Positions 1-12,049 of a stretch of 64,000 nucleotides of DNA are shown here, piece by piece. The notes under the pieces were generated by a model. That model worked only from the letters and a program-made list of their open reading frames with translations, ran no database searches and was not told the origin of the DNA. Both the position numbers and the translations under genes were made by a program. Position 1 is the stretch's first letter; each line of letters opens with the position of its first letter. Origin of the DNA: Sambucus nigra (lineage: Eukaryota; Streptophyta; Magnoliopsida; Dipsacales; Adoxaceae); the NCBI GenBank assembly GCA_949130495.1, contig OX422215.1:73795244-73859243 (forward strand). Direction: 5' to 3'.

Positions 1-1310
1 ACAAATGGTTAAAATGGTAATTTACATAAAGTGGAATATTTTTATGAAATAAAAACATTGTAAGACGTGTTACACAAAATAGTCCTAAACGAAAATGATT
101 TTCGAAATGAAATCAACGTTAAGGTGAAAAGGGCAAGAAGTGGTATTTTTTTAAGTGTAACACAAATATGGGGAAGCAGTCTTCAGGTTTTGACTTTGGC
201 TGGTAAAGTGGAATAATGTGGAAACAAAAAAGTGTTAAAACACATGACAAAGGAAATCAGAGGAACATGGAAAATTAAGAAGGGCTCGGATCCATAGGGT
301 GCAAGACCCAAATAACTAGGTAAAGCATCTGGTAGCGTAACCGGTGATGTGGAGCCCGTAAAACTACGCGGTAATGTGCTAAATTTCAAGAAAATATAGT
401 GAGAAAAGATAGAGCATGATAAAAATTTAGTTATACTAAGAAAATGAGATAATATATCCTTTGTGAAATGAAACTGATAAATGTTCCAGTTTTTGAAAGG
501 GTAATTTGGGCAAAAAATATGAAAATGACTAAGTCCAAGTAAAGAGAGAGTTAATGCCACAAGTGAAGTGGTTAATGGGTAATCAAGAAACCTTAAGTGG
601 TTTTAACCTATAATTAACACAAGCGTGTGTTGTGAACGATTTTCAAAATGAAATCAAGTACTTTCTAACACCGAGTGTACGTGTGTTGAAAGGAGATTTT
701 AGTACGGTGGTATTAACTGGGAAATTTCAGTAAATGAAGTTCTTTTGCCTAAACAAACACTATTTTGTTTAATTATTTAAGTGGGTGCGTTAAACCGGAA
801 AATAAATGTTAAGTCAACTAAAAGGGATCTTTTATAAGATTAGTGTGATGTAATCAACTCAAGTAACATTTTGGAATAAATGGATTCATGCATTCGTGTG
901 TGTATATATATATAGTATTTGCATGTGCACATAGGTGGTACATTATGGTGTCTCTTTTCATCCATTCGATTCTATGTTGCATTTATGTATTTTTCACTGG
1001 ACATTTAGCTCATTACCTTTCTTTGTTATGGCATATTGTACGCGATTTCAAATTTTAAGAGTGTTATACAAGTAAGTATCCTTTTATTTTATATTAGTAG
1101 CTTTGTATGCTTGGATTCCGGTGACGCTTCCCATGTGTCTCACACATATCTTGATATAAATTGGAATCACATGCTAAACAAGTGAAATGTTAACTAAATA
1201 AAATTGGACGGGCAACATTATTTAGGTTGTCTCATTGCATTCACACTTAACATTCGGGTCGGACCAGGTTGGTGTACGGGTAACCCGTAAATTCGGGTTG
1301 AGGCGTTACA
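1..1310 (+). repeat. 5' LTR (3' portion) of the LARD-like element
   Basis: This stretch repeats 6275-7583, for example the segments around 90-230 versus 6330-6460 and 1200-1310 versus 7490-7583. It ends in GTTACA two bases before the primer-binding site. The first ~1.7 kb of this LTR is off the window. A short TA-rich microsatellite at 903-914 is also present in the partner LTR near 7190-7205. Confidence 0.8.
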
Positions 1311-1312
1311 AA

Positions 1313-1326
1313 TGGTATCAGGGCAC
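1313..1326 (+). other. Primer-binding site (initiator tRNA-Met type)
   Basis: TGGTATCAGGGCAC follows the LTR end by two bases and differs by one base from the TGGTATCAGAGC site typical of plant LTR elements. It fixes the orientation of the element as plus. Confidence 0.8.
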
Positions 1327-4300
1327 TAAACTCGAGGTTCCTTTTAGGAGTGACGTTATGAGGTTGGTAGTGGATCTTCAACATTGGTGCTGGTTTTGGG
1401 TCGGTCACACTGGACAGGTGATAGTTTTTGCCCGTGTTCTCGATGATGGAGTCAAGGAGATTAGCACGATAGTCAGTTCATTGTCAAGTAGAAAGTGACC
1501 AAGTTAGTTACCATTAACAATTCTTGACGCTTCTGATTTATGCATATTAGTAACTTGCGAGTGTCTGTTTAGGCCACTAATGGCAATGCCACGTTCTCTA
1601 GTGTGAGGTGCACTTGTGCCAGTCTTTGTTTATGTGAGAGACCTGTTACGATGTTAATAAAGGTAAATAACATCCATTGAATTAGAGATGTGAGTTATTA
1701 AAATCCAACTATGGAGTTAGATGATTAGAGTGGCGTGTCTAAGCAATATTGATATTGTGATAAGGACACATAAGGTTCGTGTCTAAGCAATATTGATTTT
1801 GTGATAAGGACACATTAGGTTAATTAGTTAGGTACTTACGGGTGGTTAATAAAGATGATGATGTGATTAGGCGAGTTTAATCATGGGGGTAGTGTCATGT
1901 CGTAAGCATTTGACAATTTGATATGCAAGTATATCCATGTTGGTCATTACTTAAGGATGGTATTGATGATTTGCTTGATAAGATGCTCTCATTATGAATG
2001 AGTGCCTTAGTAATTGTCGATTAATGGATGTGTATCGTAAGCTATAACCTGAGTTGCAAGTTATTGGCAGTAAACGTGTTACATGTATAATGATGATGAT
2101 TTGAAGTGACACATGAGTAAACTTAGGGTAGCCTTCTATGATGTAATTTTAATGAATGTGATGTGGCATTTGAGGAACAGGTTCCTTCATGACATCGATA
2201 GTGTGGAATTAGAGGCTTATAGGTTACACGACGTCCTATATCCTTCCATAATCCTTAGTAGCGTCGTCTTGTGGTTTGATACATAGTATATTGCATTAGT
2301 TGTTAGAAAGAAAGACCTTGGCGTATCCTTGGGACTTATTAGATGTAGAATCCTTAGGAATAGGAGTCGATTTATTGTGATCCCTTGGGGTGTTCAATTA
2401 TCATAGTTTGCCATATATGGAGACTTGTAGTCTAGTGATTATGAGTATTTCATATTCACAGGATGGATATCGGGAAATTAGTAGGGCGTACCTACAATGA
2501 GTGGATCATAGGTGATGAAAATCTTGTCAGGTGTTTGGTAACAATTACGTTGGGATATGGTGTTATGGAGTAAAAGTGTTTTAATGATGGTTGTATTAAG
2601 GATCATGTGATGATCTTAGGTTATTATTAAAGTTCAAAGGAGTCGAACCATGTAGTCCTTGGTGAGGTCATCAAATTTGGTACGAATAGGTGTTGTAACC
2701 TTCTAATGGAAATTAGAAATTTTTTCCATGATTGGACGTGATGTTCATTTCTCATAAGATGACTAGTGAGAAAGGTATCGTACTTGAGATTTATGAGTAC
2801 AGAGAAATGCGTTAGAGACTTATATAAATGACATAATGACAAAGGTCTTGCGAATAGCAGTCCGTATGGGATATTGAGGTATTATTAGGGTATTGACATG
2901 TGTCAGCAGTACAAGTTAGAATAGCCCTAGTAAGGAAAGTATTAGTTCATGGTATTTCTTGCTCGACTTGTACGGATTAGGAGGTTTAGACCTGTGTAGT
3001 ACTTTATATCCTTATATTGATAATGACAACCGGTATGGCTTTAGTTCGATAAGAATTTGGAGATAGGCGTGGTAGCGACCTTGTGTCATTAGTGGTTGTA
3101 ATAAGGTAAGTGTTTTACCTAGTTGGGAATTTCCCAGGGAGATGTTGGGATATAATCATTATACGATAAAGTAGACAGTAACCTAGGTATGTCAGGATGG
3201 TCACGACATCACATTGACTAGAGAGATTGACAAGGTCAGCATTTACAAAGGTGTTTGGCATTCATCAATTGGAATGATTTGTTTTTGTCGAGGATGGAAG
3301 GAGGAAGCATTACTCCTGAGGAGGGAAGCCAAGCGTTGACTTCCCAAAGGACAATAGGTTCATATGTTACATTCGTCTCATGGATATGGACAGTTTATGG
3401 TCCGATTCATTTCAACTAGTAACTTAAGCCAGGATATATGGCTCGGCTAGGAGATTCTCTCAGAATGATTCTTCATTCATTATGCTCCATTGTGTTCTTT
3501 CAGTATCGGTAAATAAGGACTGTGTTCTTTCAATTTCGATAGTTGAGCACTAGGTTTCTTTAGTTTTGATAGTTAAGGATTGTGTTCCTTCGGCTGCAGT
3601 AGCATGGGATTTTATCATATTATTATAATGCGGTTTGGCTCCGTTAGAGTGAGGCTGGACCTGTCATGATCAACGCATCTTGGTAACTGAGTGATACCTT
3701 ATTTGAAGTTCCTTTTATTTTGCATAAGCTCTATGTACATGTGGATGCACATTCTGCTTCATGATTTCCTCGTAGTATCCACCTTCCTTAAGATTAGAAA
3801 TCTCATGGAATAGCTAACATGGCGGCTAGCATCTCTATTATGATCTAAGGATATCGTAAAGTGTTAGAATTATAGGAAACATAACATGTAGTGTTATTTT
3901 TCCACACAAAGTAAATTGGTGTAATACTCAGATGAGTGTTACATAGTTGGATGCCTAGAGTGATCCTAGGTTCATACAAGGATCTTGTGGAAGGTATTAA
4001 CTGGACACACGATTTATGACTTAGGTTGTATATCACTCCTCGAAGTGAGGGACGAGCACTGCAAGGTTAGTATCAAGTTTAAGGGAATTTGTGTGGTCAT
4101 GATGACTCAAGAATTAGAAAAGACTCATGATATGTAGTCCTAAGAATTTAAATAATTTAGGAAGATGGATTGGGTATTAGTTATATGTTATTTTTCTCTT
4201 GAGTGAGTGTCAATCACTAGAGAGTGTTACCCCAATAGATGTGTCGTACGCCATGAGTATTAACAAAGAAACCTTAGGACTTAATTGAGTGTGATTATCG

Positions 4301-4537
4301 AATAAGTGTAGACTCGATAGTGTTATGTGACTTTTATGGCTAGCCTAATGGTGAGTATTAGAGTATATTGAATGTCGAGCTCGTTGGTGATATCCCCTTC
4401 AAAAAGAACATGTAGTGACTTTCGAGTCATTTGAGGATTCTGATGACCTAGCCTTGAAGGACCCCTATGACCTAGAGTAAGAGATCATAACCTTTAGGAA
4501 GTTAAGGAGTTTATGGATTGAGAATTTTGAGGTAAAA
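1327..4537 (+). other. Non-coding internal domain of the LARD-like element
   Basis: I see no frame longer than ~90 codons and no gag, protease, RT or integrase motif on either strand. It holds a 44 bp tandem duplication (1734-1821) and an imperfect ~36 bp repeat with TGTTCTTTC-like units at 3490-3595. It could be a gag-pol region decayed beyond recognition by eye, or a conserved non-coding LARD core; protein profile searches would separate these. Confidence 0.6.
1734..1821 (+). repeat. 44 bp tandem duplication
   Basis: Two adjacent 44-base copies (1734-1777 and 1778-1821) start CGTGTCTAAGCAATATTGAT and differ at only a few positions. Confidence 0.9.
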
Positions 4538-4557
4538 ATTCCCTAAGGAGGGACGAA
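4538..4557 (+). other. Polypurine tract of the LARD-like element
   Basis: A purine-rich segment with AAGGAGGGACGAA lies immediately before the TGTAACACC start of the 3' LTR, as expected for the plus-strand primer. Confidence 0.7.
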
Positions 4558-7500
4558 TGTAACACCTGCTCCCGCAGTTTTAACAGTACCCATGTAAATT
4601 AGTGACTTGTTGTGACCCAGTTGAGCGTTGGACTTTGAAATTAGATAATGGGCAAAATTTGAATGATTTTGAGGTATTGGTGCAATTAACTAGATTTAAA
4701 ATGGCCTTATTTTTAATTTGGAAAAGTTTTGGGTTATTCAAACAAGTTGTTGGGTCATTCAAATGAGATCCCAATCTCGTTAGAAACAGTGTTGGTCATT
4801 CAAATAATATTCTTCCCTCATTTAAACAGTAGATATCACTAAGCTTCCAATGAAAAAAACTTATTTAGAAAATCCACTTTCATTAAAACCTCGTTCGAAG
4901 TACGTTCGAACGAGATAGTAGTTCTTGTTCTAACGAGATCCAATCTCGTTCGAACGAGACTGTAAAAATAAGATTTCTCAGATTCAAAAAATGTTGTCAA
5001 AATCTAGGACCTTAGATAATTTGTGTAGTCAGACTCTAAATGGAGCATATCAAATCATGGGAGGGTTTTGGTGGAACAATTGCTAATAATTTTAGGGGCT
5101 TTCGGTCGTAAATAAGAAAAAGGAGAGTGTTGAGGCTATTCCAACACTTATCCATCAGATTTTCTTTTTCCTTTCTCTCTCTCTCTAGCTTTTGGAGCTT
5201 CTTCACTACCCAAACCACTCTCTACCACCCTAGCACCACCGCCCCTCCACCATAAACCACAATACTTTAACCCCTTTCTAACATATTTAAGCCCATAAAA
5301 CCCATATGCACCACATGTTAGGCAAGATATCATTTTATGGTGATGTTTTAGGGAATTCTTGGAGTAGAAATTAAGTAATTACTTAGTTTGAAGGGGGTTT
5401 TCTTTGAGATTTGAGGAGAAAACTAGTGGAGCTAGGCAACTTCCTTAAGGCCACCTTAGGAGGTTGGACGTTTTCGTCACCTTATTCTTTAACTAACCAT
5501 GTTTAAGGCACCATTAAGGTGGTAAACTCTACTCATTAAGTTTATGAACTCTGTTTCCTAGTATTTGGTCTTGTATGTATAATTTTAAGACTACAATCTA
5601 TGCCTATTTAAAGATAGCTATTTTCTCATGTACTTTGTAAATTGGTTTATAAGTGATCTTCAAAGGTTTTGAGATAATGATATATTTTCAAGAAAACTAA
5701 GTCTTAAATATTTTATGAAATAAAATGTTTTAAAATAATGTTTATCTTTTGAGATATTGTATGAACAAAGTCTTGAAGTTTTCTTGTAAAAATGGGATTT
5801 TTATGAAGTTAGACATTTATACAAGTTTTGAAGAACAAAAATGTATTTTCACATTAAAAATCATGTTTTTGCAAGTATTAGGAAATTTCTTGAATAAATC
5901 ATGTGTTAAACTCATTTTCTTGGATTTTTAGACTTAGAATCCATCTTCCCATGTACATAAATTTGTATTAATTTGGCAATGAGCATATGGATAAGTTTAG
6001 TGAAGGTTTTAATTATCCTTAACATGAAACAAAGAAAATATAATTTTCAACCCTTAAAGTGTGTTAATAAAAGTGGAAAATTTGATAAGTTTATGTTTTC
6101 AAGACTATGTATGATGATAAATGGAAATGGTGTTTTCCTTGTAAAGTAATCTTTAAAATACCAAATGATTTCTTTGATAAAGAAAGTAATGAGATAAAGA
6201 GATTTTCAGAGTGTTAAAGAGTAAAAACATTTCAAGAAGTTTATTTGTATAACTTAATAATATTTTTTCGAAATAACACTTGTGAAAACGGAGGAAAAGA
6301 CAAGTTTGAATACAAATGTTGGAAGAGGTATTACACAAAATAGTCCTAAATGAAAATAATATTCAAAAAGAAATGAACGTAAAAGTGAAAATGGCAATAA
6401 ATGATTATCTTTAAAGTGTAACAAATATGGAAAAGTAGTCCCCGGGTTTTGGCTTCGACCGGTTAAAGCAGAATAATGTGGACATGAAAAGGTGTTAAAA
6501 CACATAATAAAGGAACTCGGGAGAATCGAGAAAAAATAAGAAGTCCTCAGAGCCCTAGGGTGAAAGACTTAAATCTCTCGCCAGGGCATATGATAGCGTA
6601 GCCGACAATGTGAAGCTCGTTAAAGCATGGGGTTATCTGGTAAATTCTGAAAAAAGATAATGAAAAAAGGTGTAGAATGATAAAGAAATTGATTGTACTA
6701 AGAAAATGAGAAAAGACAACCTTTATGAAATAAAACTGATAATTGTTCCTATTTTTTAAAGGGTAATTTGGACAAGAAATATGAAAATGACTAAGCCTGA
6801 GTAAAACATGAGTTAATGCCACAAGTGAAGTGGTTAATGGGTAATCAAGCAACCTAAGGTGGTTTTAACCCATAATTAATGCAAGTGTGTATTGTGGACA
6901 ATTTTCAAAAGGAAAGTAAGTACTTCCCATCACCAACTGTACATGTCTTGAAAAGTGGTTTTTAAGGACAATACTAAAGTGGATTGGGTGCGAGTAAATG
7001 GGAAATTTTGATAAACGAAATGTTTTTTCCTAAACAAACGATATTTTGTTTATGTATTTAATTAAGTGAATGAAATCCAAAAATAATTGTTAAGTCAAGT
7101 AAAAGGGGAATTTAATAAGATTAGTGTGACGTAATCAACTCAAGTAATATTTTGGAATAAACGAATTCACGCATTATTACATGTATATGTAAATATATAT
7201 ATATACGATATTTGAATGTGTACGTAGGTGGTACGTTATGGAATCTATTTTGTGTCACTAGATACTATGTGCCATTTTTGTATTTCTCACTGGGTATTCG
7301 TCTCATTCATTTCCCTTTATTATGGCTGATTCCGTATTTTGAGAGCATTATACAGGTAAGTATCCTTGTATTTTACATTAGTAACTCTCTAATCTTGGAT
7401 TCTATGGGAACTTCCCACGGGTCCCACAAGTAGTTTGATATGATTTGGAATCACATTCTAAACAAGTGAAATGTTAGCTAAATAAAACTAGACTAGTAAC

Positions 7501-7583
7501 ATTATTTAGGCTGTCTCATTGCACTTTACACCTAACATTCGAGTTGGCCCATGGGTAACCCATAAATCCAGTACGGGGTACTA
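4558..7583 (+). repeat. 3' LTR of the LARD-like element
   Basis: It begins TGTAACACCTG and ends near GTACTA, matching the end of the 5' LTR (TTACA). At about 3,026 bp it is long even for plant gypsy elements. A cluster of TTCGAA-centred palindromes sits ~330-400 bp into the LTR (4889-4960), followed by a pyrimidine-rich leader-like stretch at 5155-5240 (CTCTCTCTCT), consistent with a U3/R arrangement. Frames in it are not coding. Confidence 0.8.
4889..4960 (+). promoter_or_regulatory. Cluster of TCGTTCGAACGA-type palindromes in the LTR
   Basis: Three units occur within 72 bases: a half-decayed TCGTTCGAAG, then CGTTCGAACGAG, and a full CTCGTTCGAACGAG at 4945-4958, with a mutated TTGTTCTAACGAG between. 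The position in the U3-like part suggests a regulatory role, but no function is shown by the sequence. Confidence 0.55.
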
Positions 7584-8439
7584 TAAAGACTATTCTAGAG
7601 CCATATGATTCATCTTCGAAAGAAATATTCCTATAAGCCAAAGTCATTTCACTAAATGTGGCTATAACTAAGTTGATGTCCCCTAGGGAGATTGGTATTT
7701 ATTAAGAAGAGCTCCAACAAGTGATGTCTTAAGATTTTGTTCAATAATCAGATAAAATTTCTTCTAATGTATAACAATAACTACAATTTATCCTCGAAAC
7801 TTAGTCATCCCCCTCATATTTCAACTTGGAAACCTCTCAAGCTTTGTAGCTACTTCGAAGTTTTATTGTAATTTCATCTGAGTCCATGATTGACTTTTAT
7901 TTTCTCAGTACGTAGAAGACAGCTCATCCCAATCTTTCTCAAATTGGTGGTGTTCAATTAAAATGTCCTAAAAGAGTCGACCACTAAAGTCTTTTCTCTC
8001 TCAGTTTATCTTGAGATGATTAATCAGGGAGAGGCAGAAAAGAAAAATTTATCTACAGACCAAGCCCAATAATCTCATCAAAATGTTGAGGCTTCTAGTG
8101 GTCGCAAGAATCTTAATACCATTTAAGCTAAAAGGGTTATTGTGTTTGTAGAGAAAGAGGAGTTGGAAAATTGATTGGCCCATGTCAATGTTGAGTTGGA
8201 AGTGAGTGTTATAGAGGAGGCTAACTTCCAATTAGGGTTGAACCAAATGATAGGGGAAATGTAATTGTTTTCAAGTAATGCAGCCATCTTTGAGGAAAAA
8301 TCGATTCAAATCAATACTAAGAAAATAATGTACCAAGGCCACTGGACTAATTTTAGGTCTTTTATAACCAAACATTTAAACACCACATGAATTCACGTAT
8401 AATTTTAGTATGATTTTTGTGCCTTTTCTTTCATCTCTT
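7584..8439. other. 3' tail of the gypsy element or unknown sequence
   Basis: No clear gene. It lies between the end of the LARD-like LTR and the end of the gypsy integrase. On the plus strand 8020-8330 gives a broken frame rich in Glu, Lys and Asn (for example VEKEELEN) that could be the remnant of a coiled coil, but stops interrupt it and no family is recognised. Confidence 0.3.
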
Positions 8440-9711
8440 ATGGTATGATAATATGCTTTTAAGAATGTAGCATTCTTCCCCATGTGTATGTGACCATTCA
8501 TGTCCCTTAAATGGTAGGACCCCTCTTTGAATGACTTATATATTTGGAATAATCCTTCCCACTTTAGGGACCACTTTCATAGGATGAATCCGTTGACCCT
8601 AAAGGCAATACGATCTTCCAAACTATATATCCTTTACTAAAGATCCTCTTTTTCACTTTTTTTATTATAGAAGCCATTTATTTTCTTCTTTTGGACTAAT
8701 ATGTTATTTAAATAACTGAATCTATCCTCGTCTTTGTTTTTCTAACTCCATGTGCATATAATGGGAACAACCTTATATAGTTAGTTCATTTTGGTATATC
8801 AGTCTTAGTGAATTTAGTATGATTTTAATTGTTAGTATAACATCTTTCCCATAAGTCAACATGTTTGGATTCACTAGAGTGCCTAACCTTTTGGAAGTCC
8901 TGTAAGCCCATAACACTTCTAGCAACAAGTTATGCCAATCTCTCGGATTCTTTTTGATAACTTTGATTAGATTATTTTTAATTACCTTGCTTGTAGACTC
9001 TTCCTCAAAATTTGATTGAGCATAATAAGTTTCATCCTTAGTTAAATTTTTTCCCAAACTTGAAGTGAATTTCAACACCATTTCTGATTAAAAAATGCTC
9101 ACATTATCTGAGGTTATGGTTTCTGAAATCCTAAATATATACACAATATCTTTCATAACTTTACCAATTCATTTAGGGTTACTAAATTTCAAGTCTTAGC
9201 CTCCACCCATTGGGTAAAATAATTTGTTTCTACTATACAAAATTGTGCAACTTTGAAGATGGAAGATATATTTTACCAATGGCATCAATTGCCCATTCTT
9301 TAAATATCTAAGTCCAAGGTTTTACTGTATATTGCAGTCCAAAAGTTGGCACATGTGTTAATGACATTTTTTACATCCTTTGGTAAAGTCCATAGAAACC
9401 TTTAAAATGGAAGGCCAATAGAAACCACATCTTCTTAGCAACTATCTCATTTTGGGACCAACTTGATGAGCCTCACATATACCTTCATAAACTTACATAA
9501 TGGTTTTTAAGCCTTCCTATTTTCTTAAGTACTCTAGGATCACTCTATCGGTACCTCTTTTGAATATTTTTCCAGCATACACGACATAATTGGTTGCTCC
9601 TAACTTGACAGCCCTATCTATCTTGATATTTAGGTCAACTAGATATTCAATCAATGGTTTCTCCTATCCTCGTGAACATCTATGTTTTCACTTTCAATCA
9701 AAGACAATATG
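8440..9711 (-). pseudogene. Gypsy integrase (Tat lineage), broken
   Basis: Reading right to left, the degraded frames give KLGATNYVVYAGKIFKRGTD (~9600), the H2C2 zinc region with EAHQVGPKMR and KGCKKC (~9350-9480), the core with WAIDAIGKI (first catalytic Asp, ~9285) and ITSDNVSIF (second Asp, ~9105), then KNPRDWHNLLLEVLWAYRTS (~8910) and a C-terminal GDLVWK-like segment with LPLGS (~8620). Integrase joins the cDNA to the target. At least eight stops or frameshifts are visible, many explained by TGG or CAA changing to stop codons. The fragment ends exactly at the ATG target site of the CACTA insertion and resumes as RNase H at 24460. Confidence 0.85.
9709..9711. other. Target-site duplication of the CACTA element (left)
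   Basis: ATG immediately precedes CACTAC and is repeated directly after the right end at 24460-24462. Three-base duplications are the rule for CACTA elements. Confidence 0.8.
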
Positions 9712-9726
9712 CACTACAAAAAAAAT
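9712..9726 (+). repeat. Left terminal inverted repeat of the CACTA element
   Basis: CACTACAAAAAAAAT matches the inverse of 24444-24459 except for the length of the A run. Confidence 0.85.
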
Positions 9727-9730
9727 CACT

Positions 9731-10032
9731 TTTAGGGACGGATTTTACCCGTCCCTAAAGACTATATATCCATCCCTAAAGACTTTTAGGGGCAGATTTA
9801 GGGACGGTAAAGCATGGTCACATTTGATGGGCGTCCCAAATGTATTAGAGATGGATTTTTCCCTCCCTAATAATATTTTTTGAGACGGTATGAACCGTCC
9901 CTTAAAAGTTGGGGCCAAAATTTCTGCCAAAATTTTTATTGTGCAATAGTATTTTAAGGACGGATCTAGCCGTCCCTAATAATATTATTAGGGACAGGGG
10001 CTGGCCGTCCCTAATTATATTATTAGGGACAC
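9731..10032. repeat. Left subterminal GGGACGG repeats of the CACTA element
   Basis: Paired direct and inverted units of TTAGGGACGG and CCGTCCCTAA recur about ten times (for example 9732-9758, 9795-9810, 9882-9905, 9955-9980, 9990-10015). In the En/Spm family such repeats bind the transposase; here that role is inferred by analogy. Confidence 0.75.
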
Positions 10033-10632
10033 TCATAATCATCACTTATAGTAGTTGCTGCCATAATTGCCACCAAAATTTCTGTTGTTATAATTATCAA
10101 CAAATGTACAAGTTATGATAAATAAATATCCAAAACAAAAGATCAACAAAGCTCCAAAAATTCATTCATTCATATTCAAGGTTTCCAACATAACATCTCC
10201 AAAAAGTAAAACAACCAACTTAAAACATAAGCTATATGATTCAGACTACAACCATCCCCAAAAATATCAAATAACCAATTCGAAGGCATAGGAAACCCAA
10301 AAAATAGAGATAGCCAACACCTATTCCAAATGATGTCCGGACCTAAGAAAGAGAAAATAAACATAAATCAGTACAATATTCAATTATGGTAATCCGTATG
10401 TTATCTTCTTAACTATTTTTAAGTCACTTGTTATTTTTTTTAAATCGACAGAGTTCCCTTTGTGTATTAATGAAAACCAACTTGTTTTAACATTACAACA
10501 AAACTCAATAATAACAACGAAAGCCCAAATGAGCACATGAATTAATTTCATCATCATAAATATTCACTGGCCCGCACGGCCTAGCTTAATCTCAAATTAT
10601 TAGTAAAATAATTCTAATTGTTAAGAAAATAC
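10033..10632. other. CACTA left arm, no gene seen
   Basis: AT-rich sequence between the subterminal repeats and the first exon-like segment. I see no supported gene; it may be untranslated or intronic sequence of the minus-strand exon-like pieces to its right. Confidence 0.4.
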
Positions 10633-11108
10633 CTTATCAAGAGCATCATTTGGTACGGGAAAGCCAGCTTGTTGCATCTAATTGAGAAAAAACTCTTTAG
10701 TCTTGTTGATTTTGTCATATGTCTCGGCACGAATATCTTATTTCGCGCTTCGACGTCGATTTGTTGATCCTCCGGTAACACTTCCAATAACCTTTTTATA
10801 CTTTCCTAAAAATAAATAACAAAATTCAAATAAAGTATCAAATTCACATGATGTAAAAGTCAAATAAAGTATCAAACACCAAATGTGCATTTGACTAAAA
10901 AATTGGAAAAAAAGTTGGGACTTACTACAGAACATAAAAAATTAACTTAGTGGGATCTTACTTCTTGTTAAGAAATTGTCCCATTCAAGATTCCCATCAT
11001 CCACATTTATGTAGTGTAACTCCACTAAAATTCGAAAATCCTCTAGAGAATCTGGTGCTTTAATGACGAAGTATATGTACAAATTCTTCCTTAATCAACT
11101 TCTTCATC
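10633..11108 (-). pseudogene. Two exon-like segments of an unrecognised protein in the CACTA left arm
   Basis: On the minus strand an acceptor-like TATACAG near 11108 opens a segment coding APDSLEDFRILVELHYINVD and DDGNLEWDNFLTR (~11075-10966), ending at a GTAAGAT donor. A second segment starts after TTTATTTTTAG (~10812), contains RAETYDKINKTKEFFLN and QQAGFPVPNDALDK, and ends at AAG/GTATTTTC (~10633). The reading frame is kept across the junction but has two internal stops. I do not recognise the family; it could be part of the element's own gene or a captured host gene. Confidence 0.4.
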
Positions 11109-12049
11109 TGTATAACAATCAGCATTGATTACACCCAATTAAGTCTAGTATAACCCCACGTCATTTCAAATTATATTAAAAACAACTATGTATTGCAAAC
11201 AAATAAGTAACGCTGAGATCTGGTCTAGTTTTCATCAAATAAACTTGTATTACACTATAGTATTGACTCTAAGTTATATCGGGGATATTCATTCATGTCT
11301 AGTTATTAAGGGAGATATGCAGTTCAACCAGTTTCTTTATTACAATCTTATGTAGAGACTCAAAGGGAAATATAAAACTCCCCCACACTAGTACCACACA
11401 TATCCATGGATCGGTTTCGCACCACAACATACACCTAAAAATTAATATGAAATAAAAAATCAGAAGTTGTAAGCAGTTAACAAGTAAATTGACACCCAAA
11501 GTAAATCTAAACCCCACTTCACACCCAAGCAAGAGGAATTTGTAAAAAAGTTGAAAGATGATAGCATTTAACAAGTTGCAGGCTTCTTCCCATAATTAAT
11601 AAAATTTCAAGTAACAGCACTTGTGAAGAAATCTCTAACATATCTCATTTGAAGAGAGATAAATAAATTTTATAATAAAAGAGTTAAGCCAAGTATTGTC
11701 CTTTGTGGTAGCCTTAGCCAGCTTATGGTTCTCCTTATTTAGCTCAACATATCTAGACTTTAATTCTTCATAGATAGGCTTCAGCTTCTCAAGTCTGGGT
11801 TCCACCAGTCACTTGTTGGATCCACACAGATTTTAAATGCAATTTTTGTGGCGAATGAGTGCGTGAGGCTAGAATTTGTACTCATAGCGCCACAACTATT
11901 TTCAAGTTGGTCATCGAGAAAGTTTGTGATGATGTCAACTAGGATTTTCTTACTCATACGTTGGAGAGGACTGGACTATAGGCTCAGTGAAAGAAATGGA
12001 TTTGGGCATGTAGTTATTATTAATAGTACGCCAAAAGATTCTTTCTGAG
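11109..12049 (-). other. CACTA left arm with one further exon-like segment
   Basis: After an ATTTTTAG at ~11437 the minus strand reads VYVVVRNRSMDMCGTSVGEF up to a stop near 11360. It may be another exon of the same broken gene as 10633-11108. The rest (11580-12049) shows nothing I can support. Confidence 0.3.

Larger units (their letters stand above)
1..7583 (+). mobile_element. LARD-like LTR retrotransposon, 5' end outside the window
   Basis: The end of a first LTR (1-1310) is followed by a primer-binding site, a 3.2 kb internal region, a purine tract and a second LTR (4558-7583). The two LTRs align over their last ~1.3 kb with many substitutions and small indels, so the element is old. 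The internal region has no reading frame that I can match to gag or pol. LTRs of ~3 kb with an internal region of ~3 kb lacking coding capacity are the hallmarks of large retrotransposon derivatives (LARDs), non-autonomous Ty3/gypsy relatives. The TGTAACACC start and the Met-tRNA site fit a gypsy origin. The left target-site duplication cannot be tested because the 5' LTR begins before the window. Confidence 0.75.

Noticed and set aside
183..560. Minus-strand open frame of 125 codons
   Set aside because: Lies inside an LTR; the corresponding part of the other LTR (6547-6852) keeps only pieces of it, and no protein motif is visible.
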